A stretch of 64,000 bases of DNA from Psychrobacter immobilis (GCF_904846065.1 NZ_CAJGZV010000001.1:2728001-2792000); one strand, 5' to 3'; shown: positions 18,614-28,257, numbered from the stretch's first letter. The notes: a model not told the origin generated them from the letters alone. A program made the numbers and translations.

Positions 18614-19127
18614 CTACTCCATTACTTTACGAATGATATTAACCAATCCATTTTCGTCAACGGGCTTTGCCATGTACTCTTTAGCGCCTTGGCGTTTTCC
18701 CCAAACTCGATCGGTTTCCTGATTTTTGGTACTGATCATAATTACTGGAATATGCGCGGTGGTTTTGCCTCGAGTAATTTTGCGAGTGGCCTGAAAACCG
18801 TTCATCTCAGGCATAACCACGTCCATTAAAATGACATCTGGTAAGTGATCAATGGCCATCTGGCAACCTTGCTCACCATTTATGGCCTCTAATACTTTAA
18901 AATTATGTCTGGCAAGCATGTCGCGAAATTTTGCGAGTGGCCTGAAAACCGTTCATCTCAGGCATAACCACGTCCATTAAAATGACATCTGGTAAGTGAT
19001 CAATGGCCATCTGGCAACCTTGCTCACCATTTATGGCCTCTAATACTTTAAAATTATGTCTGGCAAGCATGTCGCGAAATTTCGCCATCTCAGATGGTGA
19101 GTCGTCAATGACTAAAACTGTAGTCAT
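18614..19127 (-). pseudogene. pilH: Response regulator PilH, interrupted by a 151-bp tandem duplication
   Basis: PilH is a CheY-like regulator of pilus retraction and cAMP signalling. Translation from 19127 gives MTTVLVIDDSPSEMAKF and continues to FQATRKI, then leaves the frame and stops at 18903 after ISRHACQT. A second frame starts inside the duplicated copy (ATG 18919, MLARHNFKVLEA) and reads correctly to the C-terminus (AKEYMAKPVDENG, 18614) but lacks the first beta strand and the acidic DD pair. Removing one 151-bp unit leaves 363 bases, an intact 120-residue receiver. The two frames overlap by 17 bases, so a truncated product could be made by reinitiation, but it should not accept phosphate. 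A good AAGGAAATT site precedes 19127. Confidence 0.92.
18776..19082 (-). repeat. Exact 151-bp tandem direct duplication inside pilH
   Basis: Bases 18776-18931 are identical to 18927-19082 at an offset of 151. The copies share the 5 bases AATTT (18927-18931) at their junction, and AATTT also lies at both outer edges, the signature of duplication by microhomology. Since 151 is not a multiple of 3, the duplication shifts the frame. Confidence 0.95.
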
Positions 19128-19409
19128 AGGAATTTCCTTTATTTTCGAAAGTATCCATAAGGATATGTTGTTATATTATTGAGACAATCCGACTGAAAGT
19201 AGCACGCCAACCATGAATGGCAGGGCAACTCTCTTAACAGTTTCGATTAAATATTGAGCCGTTATTAGTAATATTTTATCAATACTAAACCTCTTAACCG
19301 TAATGCCCAGCCTAATTTATCTGACTCTATATAAAGCATAGCTATGCATAAATCATACCAACTTGTAAGACAATATTTAATGATATGTCTACAAGTGGAC
19401 TTATTTATA

Positions 19410-19787
19410 TTAGCGGTACTGATTAATTGCCTCGAACAGCTCATCTTTACTAAATGGCTTGGTCAGATACTCATCTGAACCCACGATACGACCACGCGCT
19501 TTGTCAAATAAGCCATCTTTAGACGACAACATAATCACAGGTTTGCTGGCATAATCAGGGTTGTTTTTTATTAGTGCACAAGTCTGATAGCCATCCAAAC
19601 GCGGCATCATGATGTCGACAAAAATAATATCTGGATTGTTATCGACAATTTTTGCTAAAGCATCAAAACCATCAATGGCGGTCACAACTTCGCAACCCGC
19701 TTTTTGTAATAAAGTCTCTGCGGTACGGCGAATGGTCTTTGAATCATCAATCACCATTACTTTTAAACCATCAAAATTATTTTCCAT
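19410..19787 (-). CDS. pilG: Twitching motility response regulator PilG
   Basis: PilG is the CheY-like regulator phosphorylated by ChpA that promotes pilus extension and adenylate cyclase activity. The 125-residue protein is a complete receiver domain: acidic pair in VMVIDDSKTIRR, phospho-acceptor Asp58 in FVDIMMPRLDG, conserved Ser in MLSSKDG and Lys in YLTKPFSKDE. AGGA lies about 9 bases before the ATG. It is the first gene of the cluster. A 282-base gap before pilH, with no terminator seen, may hold a second promoter. Confidence 0.95.
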   Translation of the reverse strand: MENNFDGLKVMVIDDSKTIRRTAETLLQKAGCEVVTAIDGFDALAKIVDNNPDIIFVDIMMPRLDGYQTCALIKNNPDYASKPVIMLSSKDGLFDKARGRIVGSDEYLTKPFSKDELFEAINQYR

Positions 19788-20455
19788 TATCAGTGTCCTA
19801 TAAACGACTATTTATTCTTAATACCATCCATCAATGCAAAAATTTAACGGTTATTTCAACTTGTCATATCATTCATTATTGGACTGATATGAGACGCTAA
19901 ATTTGCATTACCATATGTTATGACAGTCGACATATCATCTGCCAGTATCTGCCTGTCAAACAGAGCATCAACATGGGCTACTATACGCACTTTCTAATTA
20001 ATAAGCTTACTAAATTGCGCCAAATCTATGGCTTTCTAGACGACTTATTTTGCTTTTATTATCGTCCACTGCAACCGTATTTGGTCTAAAACAAGGTAAA
20101 GTACCTTTTATTACTGATGACCTTGACGATAAAAGAGGTAAGCCCGAAGTAGAATAACCATCAACCTTATGATATTTCTGCATTATATAGAAACGATGGG
20201 CACATTGCTGAATAATTTTATTTTGTGATAAAAATGTATCATTGTATTTTGTTATGTTTGTTTTAGCACAGTTATCAACTAATTTCCAGTTATGAGTGAG
20301 CCAATATTCGAACTGGTCAGTAATATAAAAATATGTTCAGACTAGCTGTCACTCCTACCTTAGCTAATGACTGGATTTAGTAGCCTTAATGTCAGCGGTT
20401 TATTAAGTCTTTTGCGCTTATTTCACCCAGTGGCAATTCACTATATAATAAAACG
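19788..20455. other. Intergenic region between pilG and the adaptor gene
   Basis: This 668-base spacer separates divergent genes and should hold the pil-chp promoter. A short plus-strand frame ending at about 20158 (LLLLSSTATVFG, then DDLDDKRGKPEVE) looks like a signal peptide with an acidic tail, but lacks a good start or ribosome binding site. I see nothing else that can be supported. Confidence 0.35.
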
Positions 20456-21769
20456 ATGACTACTATGGTGACTGCTATGACGGCTTCTAAATTTTTTAAA
20501 AATAGCACCTATCTACTGAGTGCTTTTCTTCTTGCTGCCTGTCAGCCATCACCGCCTACCAATGAGCCTGTGACTGCAGAAAACAGTGAGACTGTAGATA
20601 CCCCTATTGTCATTACCGACGATAGTGTGACCATGACGCCAGATCATATATTGAGCATAAAACCTTCACGTTATCAGCCTAGCCTTGGTTTACAAGGTAA
20701 GATCGAACCTATCAAACAGACTAAGCTTATCGCTGCATACCCCATTAACGTCGAAGAAATACTGGTTACTGAGGGTCAATGGGTAGAAAAAGATATGCCG
20801 CTGCTTATCGTTCGACGCGTGCAATCAGAAAGCAAAACAGCAGATGCATCTAACCCGGTCAAGGAACAATCTTCGGCATCGAACAGCATTGTCCCAGATT
20901 CTGAGATGACGAACGATGCGGTTGATGTAAAGCAAACACACTCACAAAAAACGGACGCTAGCTCAAAACCCAATCAGCCTACAGCAGAAAATGGTGCAAC
21001 AACCACTAAAAACGACCCAATTGCTCACAAAGAAGAGGCAACAGCAAACGCCACAGTGGGCGCTCCTAAAAACGCAGTCGGCAATCCTAAAAACAATGAC
21101 CAAACCAGCGCTAATAGCACGGCAAGCTCAAAACCGCAGCAGAGTCAGTATAATTTGGTCACTGTGCGTGCCAGTTTTTCTGGCCGTGTAAAAAACTTAT
21201 ATGCCAAAGCAGGTCAAAGACTAGAGGCGCGCACGCCTTTATTACAGCTTAGCGATGAAACTAAATTACACTTTATCGCGACCCTACCTATTCAAGCAGA
21301 ACCACAACTTTCGGTTGGTCAGACTGTCAATTTTACAGCTGAAGGTATGTCGGAACAGTTCACAGGACAAGTCAGTAAACTGACCGCGACCAGCCAGCCG
21401 AAAAAGCTGTTGGTCTATGTTAACGTCATTGACAATGAAGCAAGTCGAGACAAGTTATTGCCAGATATGAAAGTCACGGGGCGGGTTAATTATGGTCAAA
21501 TAGATGTGGGCACTATCGTACCTAAGCGGGCGTTGCACGATGTTGACTTGACAGAATTACAAACGTCACCATATAAGCCTCTGTCACCGTTAACTGCTAA
21601 CGTGTGGATTATTGGACAGGATCAGCGCCTGACACGCCAGCCTATTGAAGTAGTCGAATATGACCCTATCACAAAGCAGTATTTAATTGCAGGTATTAGC
21701 AACGACAGTTTGATTTGTTTGGCTGATTTACCGGCTGATGCTAAAGGTAAAAAAGTCAATGTCTCATAG
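20456..21769 (+). CDS. Lipoprotein membrane-fusion (adaptor) protein with a disordered central insert
   Basis: This 437-residue protein resembles the periplasmic adaptor subunits (HlyD/AcrA type) of tripartite efflux pumps. A signal peptide ends in the lipobox LAAC (about Cys29). The two lipoyl half-motifs are GKIEPIKQTKLIAAYPINVEEILVTEGQWV split across about 75-110, and FSGRVKNLYAKAGQRLEARTPLL at about 238-262. Between them, where adaptors usually have a coiled-coil hairpin, is about 110 residues of Ser/Thr/Asn/Ala/Lys-rich sequence (about 120-230). Beta-barrel and membrane-proximal parts follow (SVGQTVNFTAEGM, PKRALHDV). ATG codons at 20456, 20465 and 20477 are all possible starts. No pump gene adjoins it; a two-component system follows. 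Confidence 0.7.
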   Translation: MTTMVTAMTASKFFKNSTYLLSAFLLAACQPSPPTNEPVTAENSETVDTPIVITDDSVTMTPDHILSIKPSRYQPSLGLQGKIEPIKQTKLIAAYPINVEEILVTEGQWVEKDMPLLIVRRVQSESKTADASNPVKEQSSASNSIVPDSEMTNDAVDVKQTHSQKTDASSKPNQPTAENGATTTKNDPIAHKEEATANATVGAPKNAVGNPKNNDQTSANSTASSKPQQSQYNLVTVRASFSGRVKNLYAKAGQRLEARTPLLQLSDETKLHFIATLPIQAEPQLSVGQTVNFTAEGMSEQFTGQVSKLTATSQPKKLLVYVNVIDNEASRDKLLPDMKVTGRVNYGQIDVGTIVPKRALHDVDLTELQTSPYKPLSPLTANVWIIGQDQRLTRQPIEVVEYDPITKQYLIAGISNDSLICLADLPADAKGKKVNVS

Positions 21770-22066
21770 CTATGCATGCCGACAGTTACATTGTGTAGAA
21801 ACATTAACAAAGCCTCTCTTGTTTTGTAACTGCGTAATTAGGCAATATGGCCGTATGATATATAGCATTAACCGAGTATTCTGAATCATTGGTATTAAAT
21901 GACTCGATATCTTGAGAGTTTGAGAAATCTTAGAAAGTTTGAGAACCTAGAGGCTTAATCGTTTAACTGTTTAAGATCCTAAAATCAGCGATGTATTTAT
22001 CGTGATACAAAATATCAAAACAGATGAGACGTTTGGCCAACCATAACAACAACTAGAGGATAACCC

Positions 22067-22789
22067 ATGAGCAAGCAGATTTTATTAATCGAAGATGATC
22101 CTGATCTAGCTGAGTTAATCAGCGATTACCTGACCATGAATTATTATGACGTCCATCATGCAGGGCTTGGTCAAGAAGGGCTTGATTTATTGGATGCTAA
22201 AGAGCGTGACATTGATTTGGTCGTGCTTGATTTAATGCTGCCTGATATGGATGGTATGCAAGTTTGTCAAAAAATTCGCGGCAATAAAAACAACATGACC
22301 AATAAAGTGCCAATTATCATGTTGACAGCGAAAGGCGATACCACCGATCGCGTGCTAGGTCTTGAGATGGGTGCTGACGATTATATATCTAAGCCTTTTG
22401 AGCCACGCGAGCTTCTCGCTCGAATCCGTGCTGTTATTCGCCGTCATGAGCAGCCCAATCAAGCAGATAGCCAGTCTGATAGCTTGACCTTTGGTCGTTT
22501 GAGCGTCTTTCCTGATAGCCATGAAGTGACCATCGATGATGAGCCTGTTCGTTTAACGACGCATCAGTTTCAATTATTGCATTACTTTGCCACCCATTCT
22601 GGTAAAGTATTGAATCGCGAGCAACTGTGGCAAGCCATGCCCAACGATGACAGCTCAGATAATATTGATCGCGCCATTGATGTGCATATCTCGCGCTTGC
22701 GTGCTTTAATTGAAGATAACCCACGCCAGCCAAAACGTATTATTACGGTACGCGGTGTTGGTTATCAATTTGCCACTGATCAGGTTTGA
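22067..22789 (+). CDS. OmpR-family response regulator
   Basis: This 240-residue DNA-binding regulator pairs with the histidine kinase that follows. The receiver domain (1-120) has EDDPDLAEL, the phospho-acceptor Asp in VLDLMLPDMDG and the conserved Lys in YISKPFEPREL. The winged-helix domain (about 135-237) shows LTTHQFQLLHYFATHSGKVLNREQL split over its helices and RVDVHISRLR-like DVHISRLRALIED, ending in TVRGVGYQF. AGAGGATAA lies just before the ATG. It is close to the RstA branch by general pattern, but the signal and targets are unknown. Confidence 0.92.
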   Translation: MSKQILLIEDDPDLAELISDYLTMNYYDVHHAGLGQEGLDLLDAKERDIDLVVLDLMLPDMDGMQVCQKIRGNKNNMTNKVPIIMLTAKGDTTDRVLGLEMGADDYISKPFEPRELLARIRAVIRRHEQPNQADSQSDSLTFGRLSVFPDSHEVTIDDEPVRLTTHQFQLLHYFATHSGKVLNREQLWQAMPNDDSSDNIDRAIDVHISRLRALIEDNPRQPKRIITVRGVGYQFATDQV

Positions 22790-22891
22790 TCACAAAAGCG
22801 GCAAATTAATCGATACAAACCATACTTTTGATTTGTTTATGCAAATTAGAAGTATGAGTCGATATAAACGGCTGATAGTAGAGATAGTTTA

Positions 22892-25069
22892 ATGCAGCAG
22901 TTGGGATTTCGTTCGGTATTTGCCAAGTTATTTGCCAGTGTCATGCTGGCACTTATTTTATTTGCAGTGGCGATGGTGCTGTTGACGCAACTTGTGCACG
23001 ATAAAGATGCAAGTATTCGATCAGAAGTATTGGCCACTCAGATTTTAGGACAAATAGACCCTTTCTTGCATGAGCTGAATATCTCTGTTAGCGAGGACAA
23101 TCGCTTGCAAGCGCGCTTTATGCTAGCAGTGGTCAAAAAGAGCTTTGATATCTTTGATGAGTCATTACAGGCAAAGATGGGCTTGTATGACAGCGAAGGT
23201 CGATTGCTAATGCAAACGGATAACAGCGATTTGCCGTTGGAGTTGCCCGCACCGCCCTCTTTATTTTCACGCGTTTTTCCCTCTCTCGCAGATACCTCCC
23301 CTACCAAGCAAGCTCAGGTTTATAGCAGCACCGGCTATACGCTTTTGTATGAATCACGCTTACCGCCTAAAAAACCAGTACTCTCTTCTGCGCTGAATTT
23401 ATTTACTGGCACACTACTACTGTTACTTATTATGGCAGGTGTCCTATGGTGGATTGCTCGTACCATCACTTGGCGCATCAATCAGATGAGCCAGCAGATG
23501 GCGCAACTGGGTGATGGTGATTTTACCGTACGGGTGAATGCTCGTGGTAACGATGAGATCGCCTCACTAGCGCGTGGATTTAATCAAGCAGCACAAAAAA
23601 TCGAACACCTTATCGATGCCAATAACCTGCTCTTAGCACATGCTTCTCATGAGCTACGTACCCCCATTACTCGTATTCGCTTACAGATTGAGATGATGGA
23701 TATGCTCGCAGGGGCGCTACCATCTGATACCAAAGCAAAGTTTGATAAACGTGCGCAAGCGATTAACCGCGATTTGTCAGGGCTTAATGATTTGGTAGAG
23801 AGTATCTTATTGGTGAGTCGTTTAGACGCCGGTCATGCCTTGCAGCAAGTTGAAAGTTTAGATTTATATGATTTAGTGAATCAAGAACGTCAACATTATC
23901 CTGAAGCGACGCTCATTGGTGAACATATTGTGATCGATGGTCAATCATCGATGTTGACCCATTTGATTCGCAACTTGTTAACCAATGCCATGCTACACGG
24001 CAAGCCGCCCGTGACGGTACTATTGTATGGTGTGCAAACTATTGATGAAGCAGATACCATACCTGATTACCTGCTACAAACGATACTCTGCAGTAGCTTT
24101 GCCGATTATAATAGCTCTGATTTTGACTCCTATCACGAACCAATCGAGGTTAATGAAGACAATACGCGTAATCATATTGCGCATAGTCATACACACTCAA
24201 ACGATTCTTCTCATAGTACTGGTAAAGTTAAATCTGAAGCAACGGATGCTATTATCGTGTTGCCAGCACCACCGATATATAGAAACGGAGAAAATATTGC
24301 GGTTGAGCATGATCTCAATTCTGATACCGATGCCGATGTGAATATAGAGACTAAAATCGATAAGGCTGATATTAATAATATCAACGGAGACATTGACTCT
24401 ATTGAGACCTGTGCGACAACAGAATCTACTGATGCGAATAGTGTTCAAACTGACGCAAGTACTTCGGCAAACTCAGTCAACAGTAACGATACCGTTGGAA
24501 GCACCAGCGCATCCTCATTGATTGCTAATTATCATAACTTTACCAATGATTTGACTGACAAAATTAAAAAGGTGGTTTGGAAAGCAGTTCCTGACACTGA
24601 AGAGCCGTCTGCAGTTATCAATGACGCTAAGAGTACTGCCTTGAATGATACAGCTGCCAAATCCAAAGGCGCCATAACAAATAAAGGGGGCAATACACGC
24701 GACAAGGGTGATGCTCAAAATAACACTCAAAATCCTACAGAAGTACTCAGTACACCGCGCAAAGAAGGCTTGTTTGCCAAGCATCTAAAAAAAGCCAAGA
24801 CCGATCCTGTACGTCCATTACCGAAATATGCAGTATTAGCAGTGATTGATGAAGGCACGGGTATTCCAGAAGACAAACGTGAAGAAGTATTTAGTCCATT
24901 TGTGCGGTTGCAACAAAAAAATAAAGGTTCTGGACTAGGCTTATCGCTAGTATCACAAATCGTTACCGCCCATCAAGGGCGCATCATTACTGATACGTTG
25001 AATGGACATACCAGGTTTTTAGTTGTCATACCAGTCAAGCACGACCCACATTATCACCAACATGACTAG
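22892..25069 (+). CDS. Sensor histidine kinase with a 260-residue insert in the ATPase domain
   Basis: This 725-residue inner-membrane kinase is the partner of the preceding regulator. Transmembrane helices lie at about 12-34 and 172-192, enclosing a periplasmic sensor region of about 135 residues; a HAMP domain follows (ITWRINQMSQQMAQLGDGDF). The phospho-acceptor is His253 in HASHELRTPITR. The N-box RNLLTNAMLHG is near 360, but the G1 box VIDEGTGIP comes only at about 651. The roughly 260 residues between (about 382-640) are Ser/Thr/Asn/Asp-rich low complexity. The G2 box GSGLGLSLV and the final strand are normal. It lies 102 bases after the regulator, likely in one operon. Confidence 0.9.
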   Translation: MQQLGFRSVFAKLFASVMLALILFAVAMVLLTQLVHDKDASIRSEVLATQILGQIDPFLHELNISVSEDNRLQARFMLAVVKKSFDIFDESLQAKMGLYDSEGRLLMQTDNSDLPLELPAPPSLFSRVFPSLADTSPTKQAQVYSSTGYTLLYESRLPPKKPVLSSALNLFTGTLLLLLIMAGVLWWIARTITWRINQMSQQMAQLGDGDFTVRVNARGNDEIASLARGFNQAAQKIEHLIDANNLLLAHASHELRTPITRIRLQIEMMDMLAGALPSDTKAKFDKRAQAINRDLSGLNDLVESILLVSRLDAGHALQQVESLDLYDLVNQERQHYPEATLIGEHIVIDGQSSMLTHLIRNLLTNAMLHGKPPVTVLLYGVQTIDEADTIPDYLLQTILCSSFADYNSSDFDSYHEPIEVNEDNTRNHIAHSHTHSNDSSHSTGKVKSEATDAIIVLPAPPIYRNGENIAVEHDLNSDTDADVNIETKIDKADINNINGDIDSIETCATTESTDANSVQTDASTSANSVNSNDTVGSTSASSLIANYHNFTNDLTDKIKKVVWKAVPDTEEPSAVINDAKSTALNDTAAKSKGAITNKGGNTRDKGDAQNNTQNPTEVLSTPRKEGLFAKHLKKAKTDPVRPLPKYAVLAVIDEGTGIPEDKREEVFSPFVRLQQKNKGSGLGLSLVSQIVTAHQGRIITDTLNGHTRFLVVIPVKHDPHYHQHD

Positions 25070-25602
25070 GGCGTTTCTTCAATTCAATCTAGTAACCTTT
25101 AAATGGGCTAAATTTTGCCAAACATCGTCAAATAGCTTATCAATATCTAGATATTATTTGTGCTACTTTCCTTGTTTAACGGCGATTTATCTCATTTTTA
25201 TCACCATTTTTAAAATAAGGACACAACCTAGTCAGCGATGCTATAGTAGATTCAATTTAAAAGTAGTACAGGGCAACTGAGTGTAGATGTATATTTAATA
25301 CTTCAAGCGAGGTTAACGCAGTAATACTTTTATAGTGGAACGACTATATAAGGTGCTATGAACAGACACTTCATTCTACTCGATCATCGTGACTCATATT
25401 CTACAAAACCCCTCTTAATAATAGCTATTAATCATAAGCCTATCACGGATGTTCATATCCAAAGTGCTCGATAATATGCTATATTAGCGCCCCTTATTAT
25501 AGGGTTATTAACGGTTGTTTCTTAATTGGCTTCTTACATTGTTAAAGAGGCCCGACAGCGCGTTTGTGACTATTAAAAAAATTATTGAATTTTGAGCCCT
25601 CC
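25070..25602 (+). other. Intergenic region upstream of metN
   Basis: No gene is seen. An extended -10 element TGCTATATT (25477-25485) without a clear -35 could drive metNIQ, followed by a small inverted repeat CCCT-TATTAT-AGGG. No SAM riboswitch or MetJ-type repeated boxes are recognisable. Confidence 0.35.
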
Positions 25603-26373
25603 ATGAATGACATGATTGTCTTAAACAATGTGACCAAGAGTTTTTTAAGCGACCGATCAATCAAAGACAAAGATGGCAAACCACATTGGTTTACTGCCGT
25701 TGAACCGACCTCGTTATCTGTCCAGCAAGGCGAAATCTTCGGCCTAATGGGATACTCGGGTGCCGGTAAGTCTACTTTGCTACGCCTAATCAATATGCTT
25801 GAGCGTCCAGATGCTGGTCAAGTCATCGTCGATGGCACTGACTTGACCACTTTGTCTGCCAGTGAATTGCGTATCGCTCGGCATAATATTGGTATGATTT
25901 TTCAGCAATTTAATCTGATGTCCAATCGTACTGTTTTTGACAACGTGGCCTTTAATTTAACCGTTTCAGGATATCCGAGCCGCGACATTCATAAAAGAGT
26001 CATGGATTGCCTAGAGATTGTTGATCTAACAGACCGCGCTGGTCACTACCCTGCGCAGCTGTCAGGCGGACAAAAACAGCGTGTCGGTATTGCCCGAGCG
26101 ATTGCCCCCAGTCCTAAAGTATTATTGGCTGATGAGCCAACCAGTGCGCTTGATCCTGCGACGACCCGCAGCTTGTTGACTTGTCTACGCGATATCAACG
26201 AACAACTTGGCGTCACCATTGTGATTGTGACTCATGAGATGAGTGTCATCCGTAGGCTGTGTGATCGCGCCGCATTACTGCACCAAGGTCAACTCTTGGA
26301 AGTTGCGGATGTGAGAGACGGTCTGATTCAAGCGACCACCCCGATTGGCAAAGGCTTAGTGCACGAAGACTAA
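25603..26373 (+). CDS. metN: Methionine import ATP-binding protein MetN (short form)
   Basis: MetN is the ATPase of the MetNIQ D/L-methionine ABC importer. The 256-residue protein has Walker A GYSGAGKST, Q-loop FQQFNLMSNRTVFDN, signature LSGGQKQRVGIARA, Walker B VLLADEPTSALDP and the H-loop VTHEM. It ends shortly after the nucleotide-binding domain and lacks the C-terminal ACT-like NIL domain (about 90 residues in the 343-residue E. coli MetN) that senses methionine and inhibits transport. The start is uncertain: ATG at 25603 or 25612, or TTG at 25585, none with a good ribosome binding site. metI follows after 19 bases. Confidence 0.92.
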   Translation: MNDMIVLNNVTKSFLSDRSIKDKDGKPHWFTAVEPTSLSVQQGEIFGLMGYSGAGKSTLLRLINMLERPDAGQVIVDGTDLTTLSASELRIARHNIGMIFQQFNLMSNRTVFDNVAFNLTVSGYPSRDIHKRVMDCLEIVDLTDRAGHYPAQLSGGQKQRVGIARAIAPSPKVLLADEPTSALDPATTRSLLTCLRDINEQLGVTIVIVTHEMSVIRRLCDRAALLHQGQLLEVADVRDGLIQATTPIGKGLVHED

Positions 26374-26392
26374 TGAGGCAGGAGAAATAAAT

Positions 26393-27079
26393 ATGTTAAC
26401 TGGTAGTGAATTATCCGCCTCGATAGACAAGCTGTTTGCCCTGCGCAAAGAGATTGTGAACGCGTTTATTGATACATTTATTATGCTTGGCATCTCAACG
26501 ACGGTGGCCATTGTCATCGGTGGGTTGTTTGGCGTATTTTTGTTTTTATCCAGTGATCGACAGTTTTTGCAAAACAAAACATTGTATGGTCTGCTTGGTG
26601 GCATCACCAACTTTATGCGCGCCTTTCCATTTGTCATTTTGATGATTGCCATGAGCCCATTTACGAAAGCTATCGTTGGCACAGGTATTGGACCGATTGC
26701 GGCCTCATTGGTACTCGCCATTGCAGGTTCGTTTTATTTTGCCCGTTTGGTCGAGCAAAACTTACGCGAAGTGCCACGCGGCATCATTGAGGCGACCGAA
26801 TCTATGGGCGCACGTCCACTGACCATTATTAAAGTTTTACTCAATGAAGCACGCTCAGGACTGGTATTGTCCGTGACGATTCTCTGTATCAGCCTGCTCT
26901 CTTATTCAGCAGCGGCGGGTATGATTGGCGGCGGTGGTCTGGGGGATTTAGCCATTCGTTATGGCTACTATCGTTATCAAACGGAGGTAATGATTTTTAT
27001 CGTTATTGTCCTATCAATAATGGTTGTATCCATTCAAGCATCAGGTAATTGGTTGGCTAACCGTTTGGATAAACGATAG
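26393..27079 (+). CDS. metI: Methionine ABC transporter permease MetI
   Basis: MetI forms the transmembrane channel of the methionine importer. The 228-residue protein has five or more hydrophobic helices and the coupling EAA-like loop EATESMGARPLTIIKVLLNEA (around residue 140) that contacts MetN. CAGGAGAAATAA lies immediately before the ATG. It sits 19 bases after metN and 218 bases before metQ, in one transcription unit. Confidence 0.93.
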   Translation: MLTGSELSASIDKLFALRKEIVNAFIDTFIMLGISTTVAIVIGGLFGVFLFLSSDRQFLQNKTLYGLLGGITNFMRAFPFVILMIAMSPFTKAIVGTGIGPIAASLVLAIAGSFYFARLVEQNLREVPRGIIEATESMGARPLTIIKVLLNEARSGLVLSVTILCISLLSYSAAAGMIGGGGLGDLAIRYGYYRYQTEVMIFIVIVLSIMVVSIQASGNWLANRLDKR

Positions 27080-27297
27080 AAAAAAGACTTAGACAAAGCC
27101 AGTTAACGCTAATATGAATAATACTCAGGGTTTAATGCCGATTCATCCTAAGCAAAATGCTTGACTTTGTTACTGAGACCCTTTAATTTTGATACTAACT
27201 TAACAGTCGTTAACTTAGCAGCATTACTATCCCTAATGTTGCTTTTTTAATGGCCAGCGTTTGCCCTCCATCCCATCCCTCTTATTAAGGAAGCTCC

Positions 27298-28257
27298 ATG
27301 AAATTAACAGATATCAGCCGTCAGTTAGCGACTGCATTTGCTGCCGTTGGCGTATCAAGCCTAGTCTTGGTTGGTTGCAACAACTCATCAGCACCAGAAG
27401 CAACTAAAGAGCCTGTTACTGAAGGCTCAACAGCAGAGACTGCCGCTAGCGATATCGATCCTGAGCATACCAAAATCGTCATCGGTACCACCGAAGGTGA
27501 CTTCGCTGATATGGTGCGTAACCAAGTGAAAAGCTCACTGGAAGCGCAAGGTTACGAAGTTGAGCTGATTGCTTTTACTGACTATGTACGCCCAAACCTT
27601 GCCTTGGCTGAAGGTGATTTGGACATCAACATCTTCCAGCATAAGCCTTATCTTGATACCTTCAAAAAAGAAAACAATCTTGATCTGGTAGAAGTTTTCC
27701 AAGTACCTACTGCCCCACTTGGCATTTACTCAGGTAAAAAGACCACGCTTGATGATGTTTATAAAGGCATGAGAGTCTCTGCACCAAATGATCCAAGTAA
27801 CTTTGCTCGTGCGCTGGTAATGATGGATGATCTTGGCTGGATCACGCTAAAAGACAATATTGACCCACTAACGGCATCAAAAACTGACATCGCTGATAAC
27901 AGCAAATACGACATTGAAATCATTGAGCTAGAAGCCGCTCAATTGCCACGTGCTCGTGATGAAGTCGACTTTGCCGTCATTAATGGCAACTATGCCACGG
28001 ATGCTGGTATCAAGCTGACTGAAGCGCTATTTCAAGAGCCTAGCTTTGCTTATGTCAACTGGTCAGCCATCAAATCAGCAGATGCTGGCAAAAAATGGGT
28101 CGAAGATGTGACCAATGCATATAACTCAGAAGCCTTTAAAAAGTATGCTCATGAAACTTTCCCTGGTTATAAGTACCCAAAAATCTGGGGCTCTGATCAC
28201 AGTGCGCACACGGATACCGCAACAAAACCTGCACCTGTAGAAGCTGCTGCTCAATAA
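27298..28257 (+). CDS. metQ: Methionine-binding lipoprotein MetQ (NlpA family)
   Basis: MetQ is the substrate-binding lipoprotein that delivers methionine to MetNI. The 319-residue protein has a signal peptide with lipobox LVGC (about Cys27), an Ala/Thr/Glu-rich linker, and the NlpA domain with IVIGTTEGDFADMV, AEGDLDINIFQHKPYLDTF and FAVINGNYATDAG. A short Ala/Thr-rich tail follows. AAGGAAG lies 6 bases before the ATG. A clear terminator after the gene marks the end of metNIQ. Confidence 0.95.
   Translation: MKLTDISRQLATAFAAVGVSSLVLVGCNNSSAPEATKEPVTEGSTAETAASDIDPEHTKIVIGTTEGDFADMVRNQVKSSLEAQGYEVELIAFTDYVRPNLALAEGDLDINIFQHKPYLDTFKKENNLDLVEVFQVPTAPLGIYSGKKTTLDDVYKGMRVSAPNDPSNFARALVMMDDLGWITLKDNIDPLTASKTDIADNSKYDIEIIELEAAQLPRARDEVDFAVINGNYATDAGIKLTEALFQEPSFAYVNWSAIKSADAGKKWVEDVTNAYNSEAFKKYAHETFPGYKYPKIWGSDHSAHTDTATKPAPVEAAAQ

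Noticed and set aside
20046..20158. Short frame with a signal-like N-terminus and acidic tail
   Set aside because: No start codon with a ribosome binding site; too short to separate from chance.
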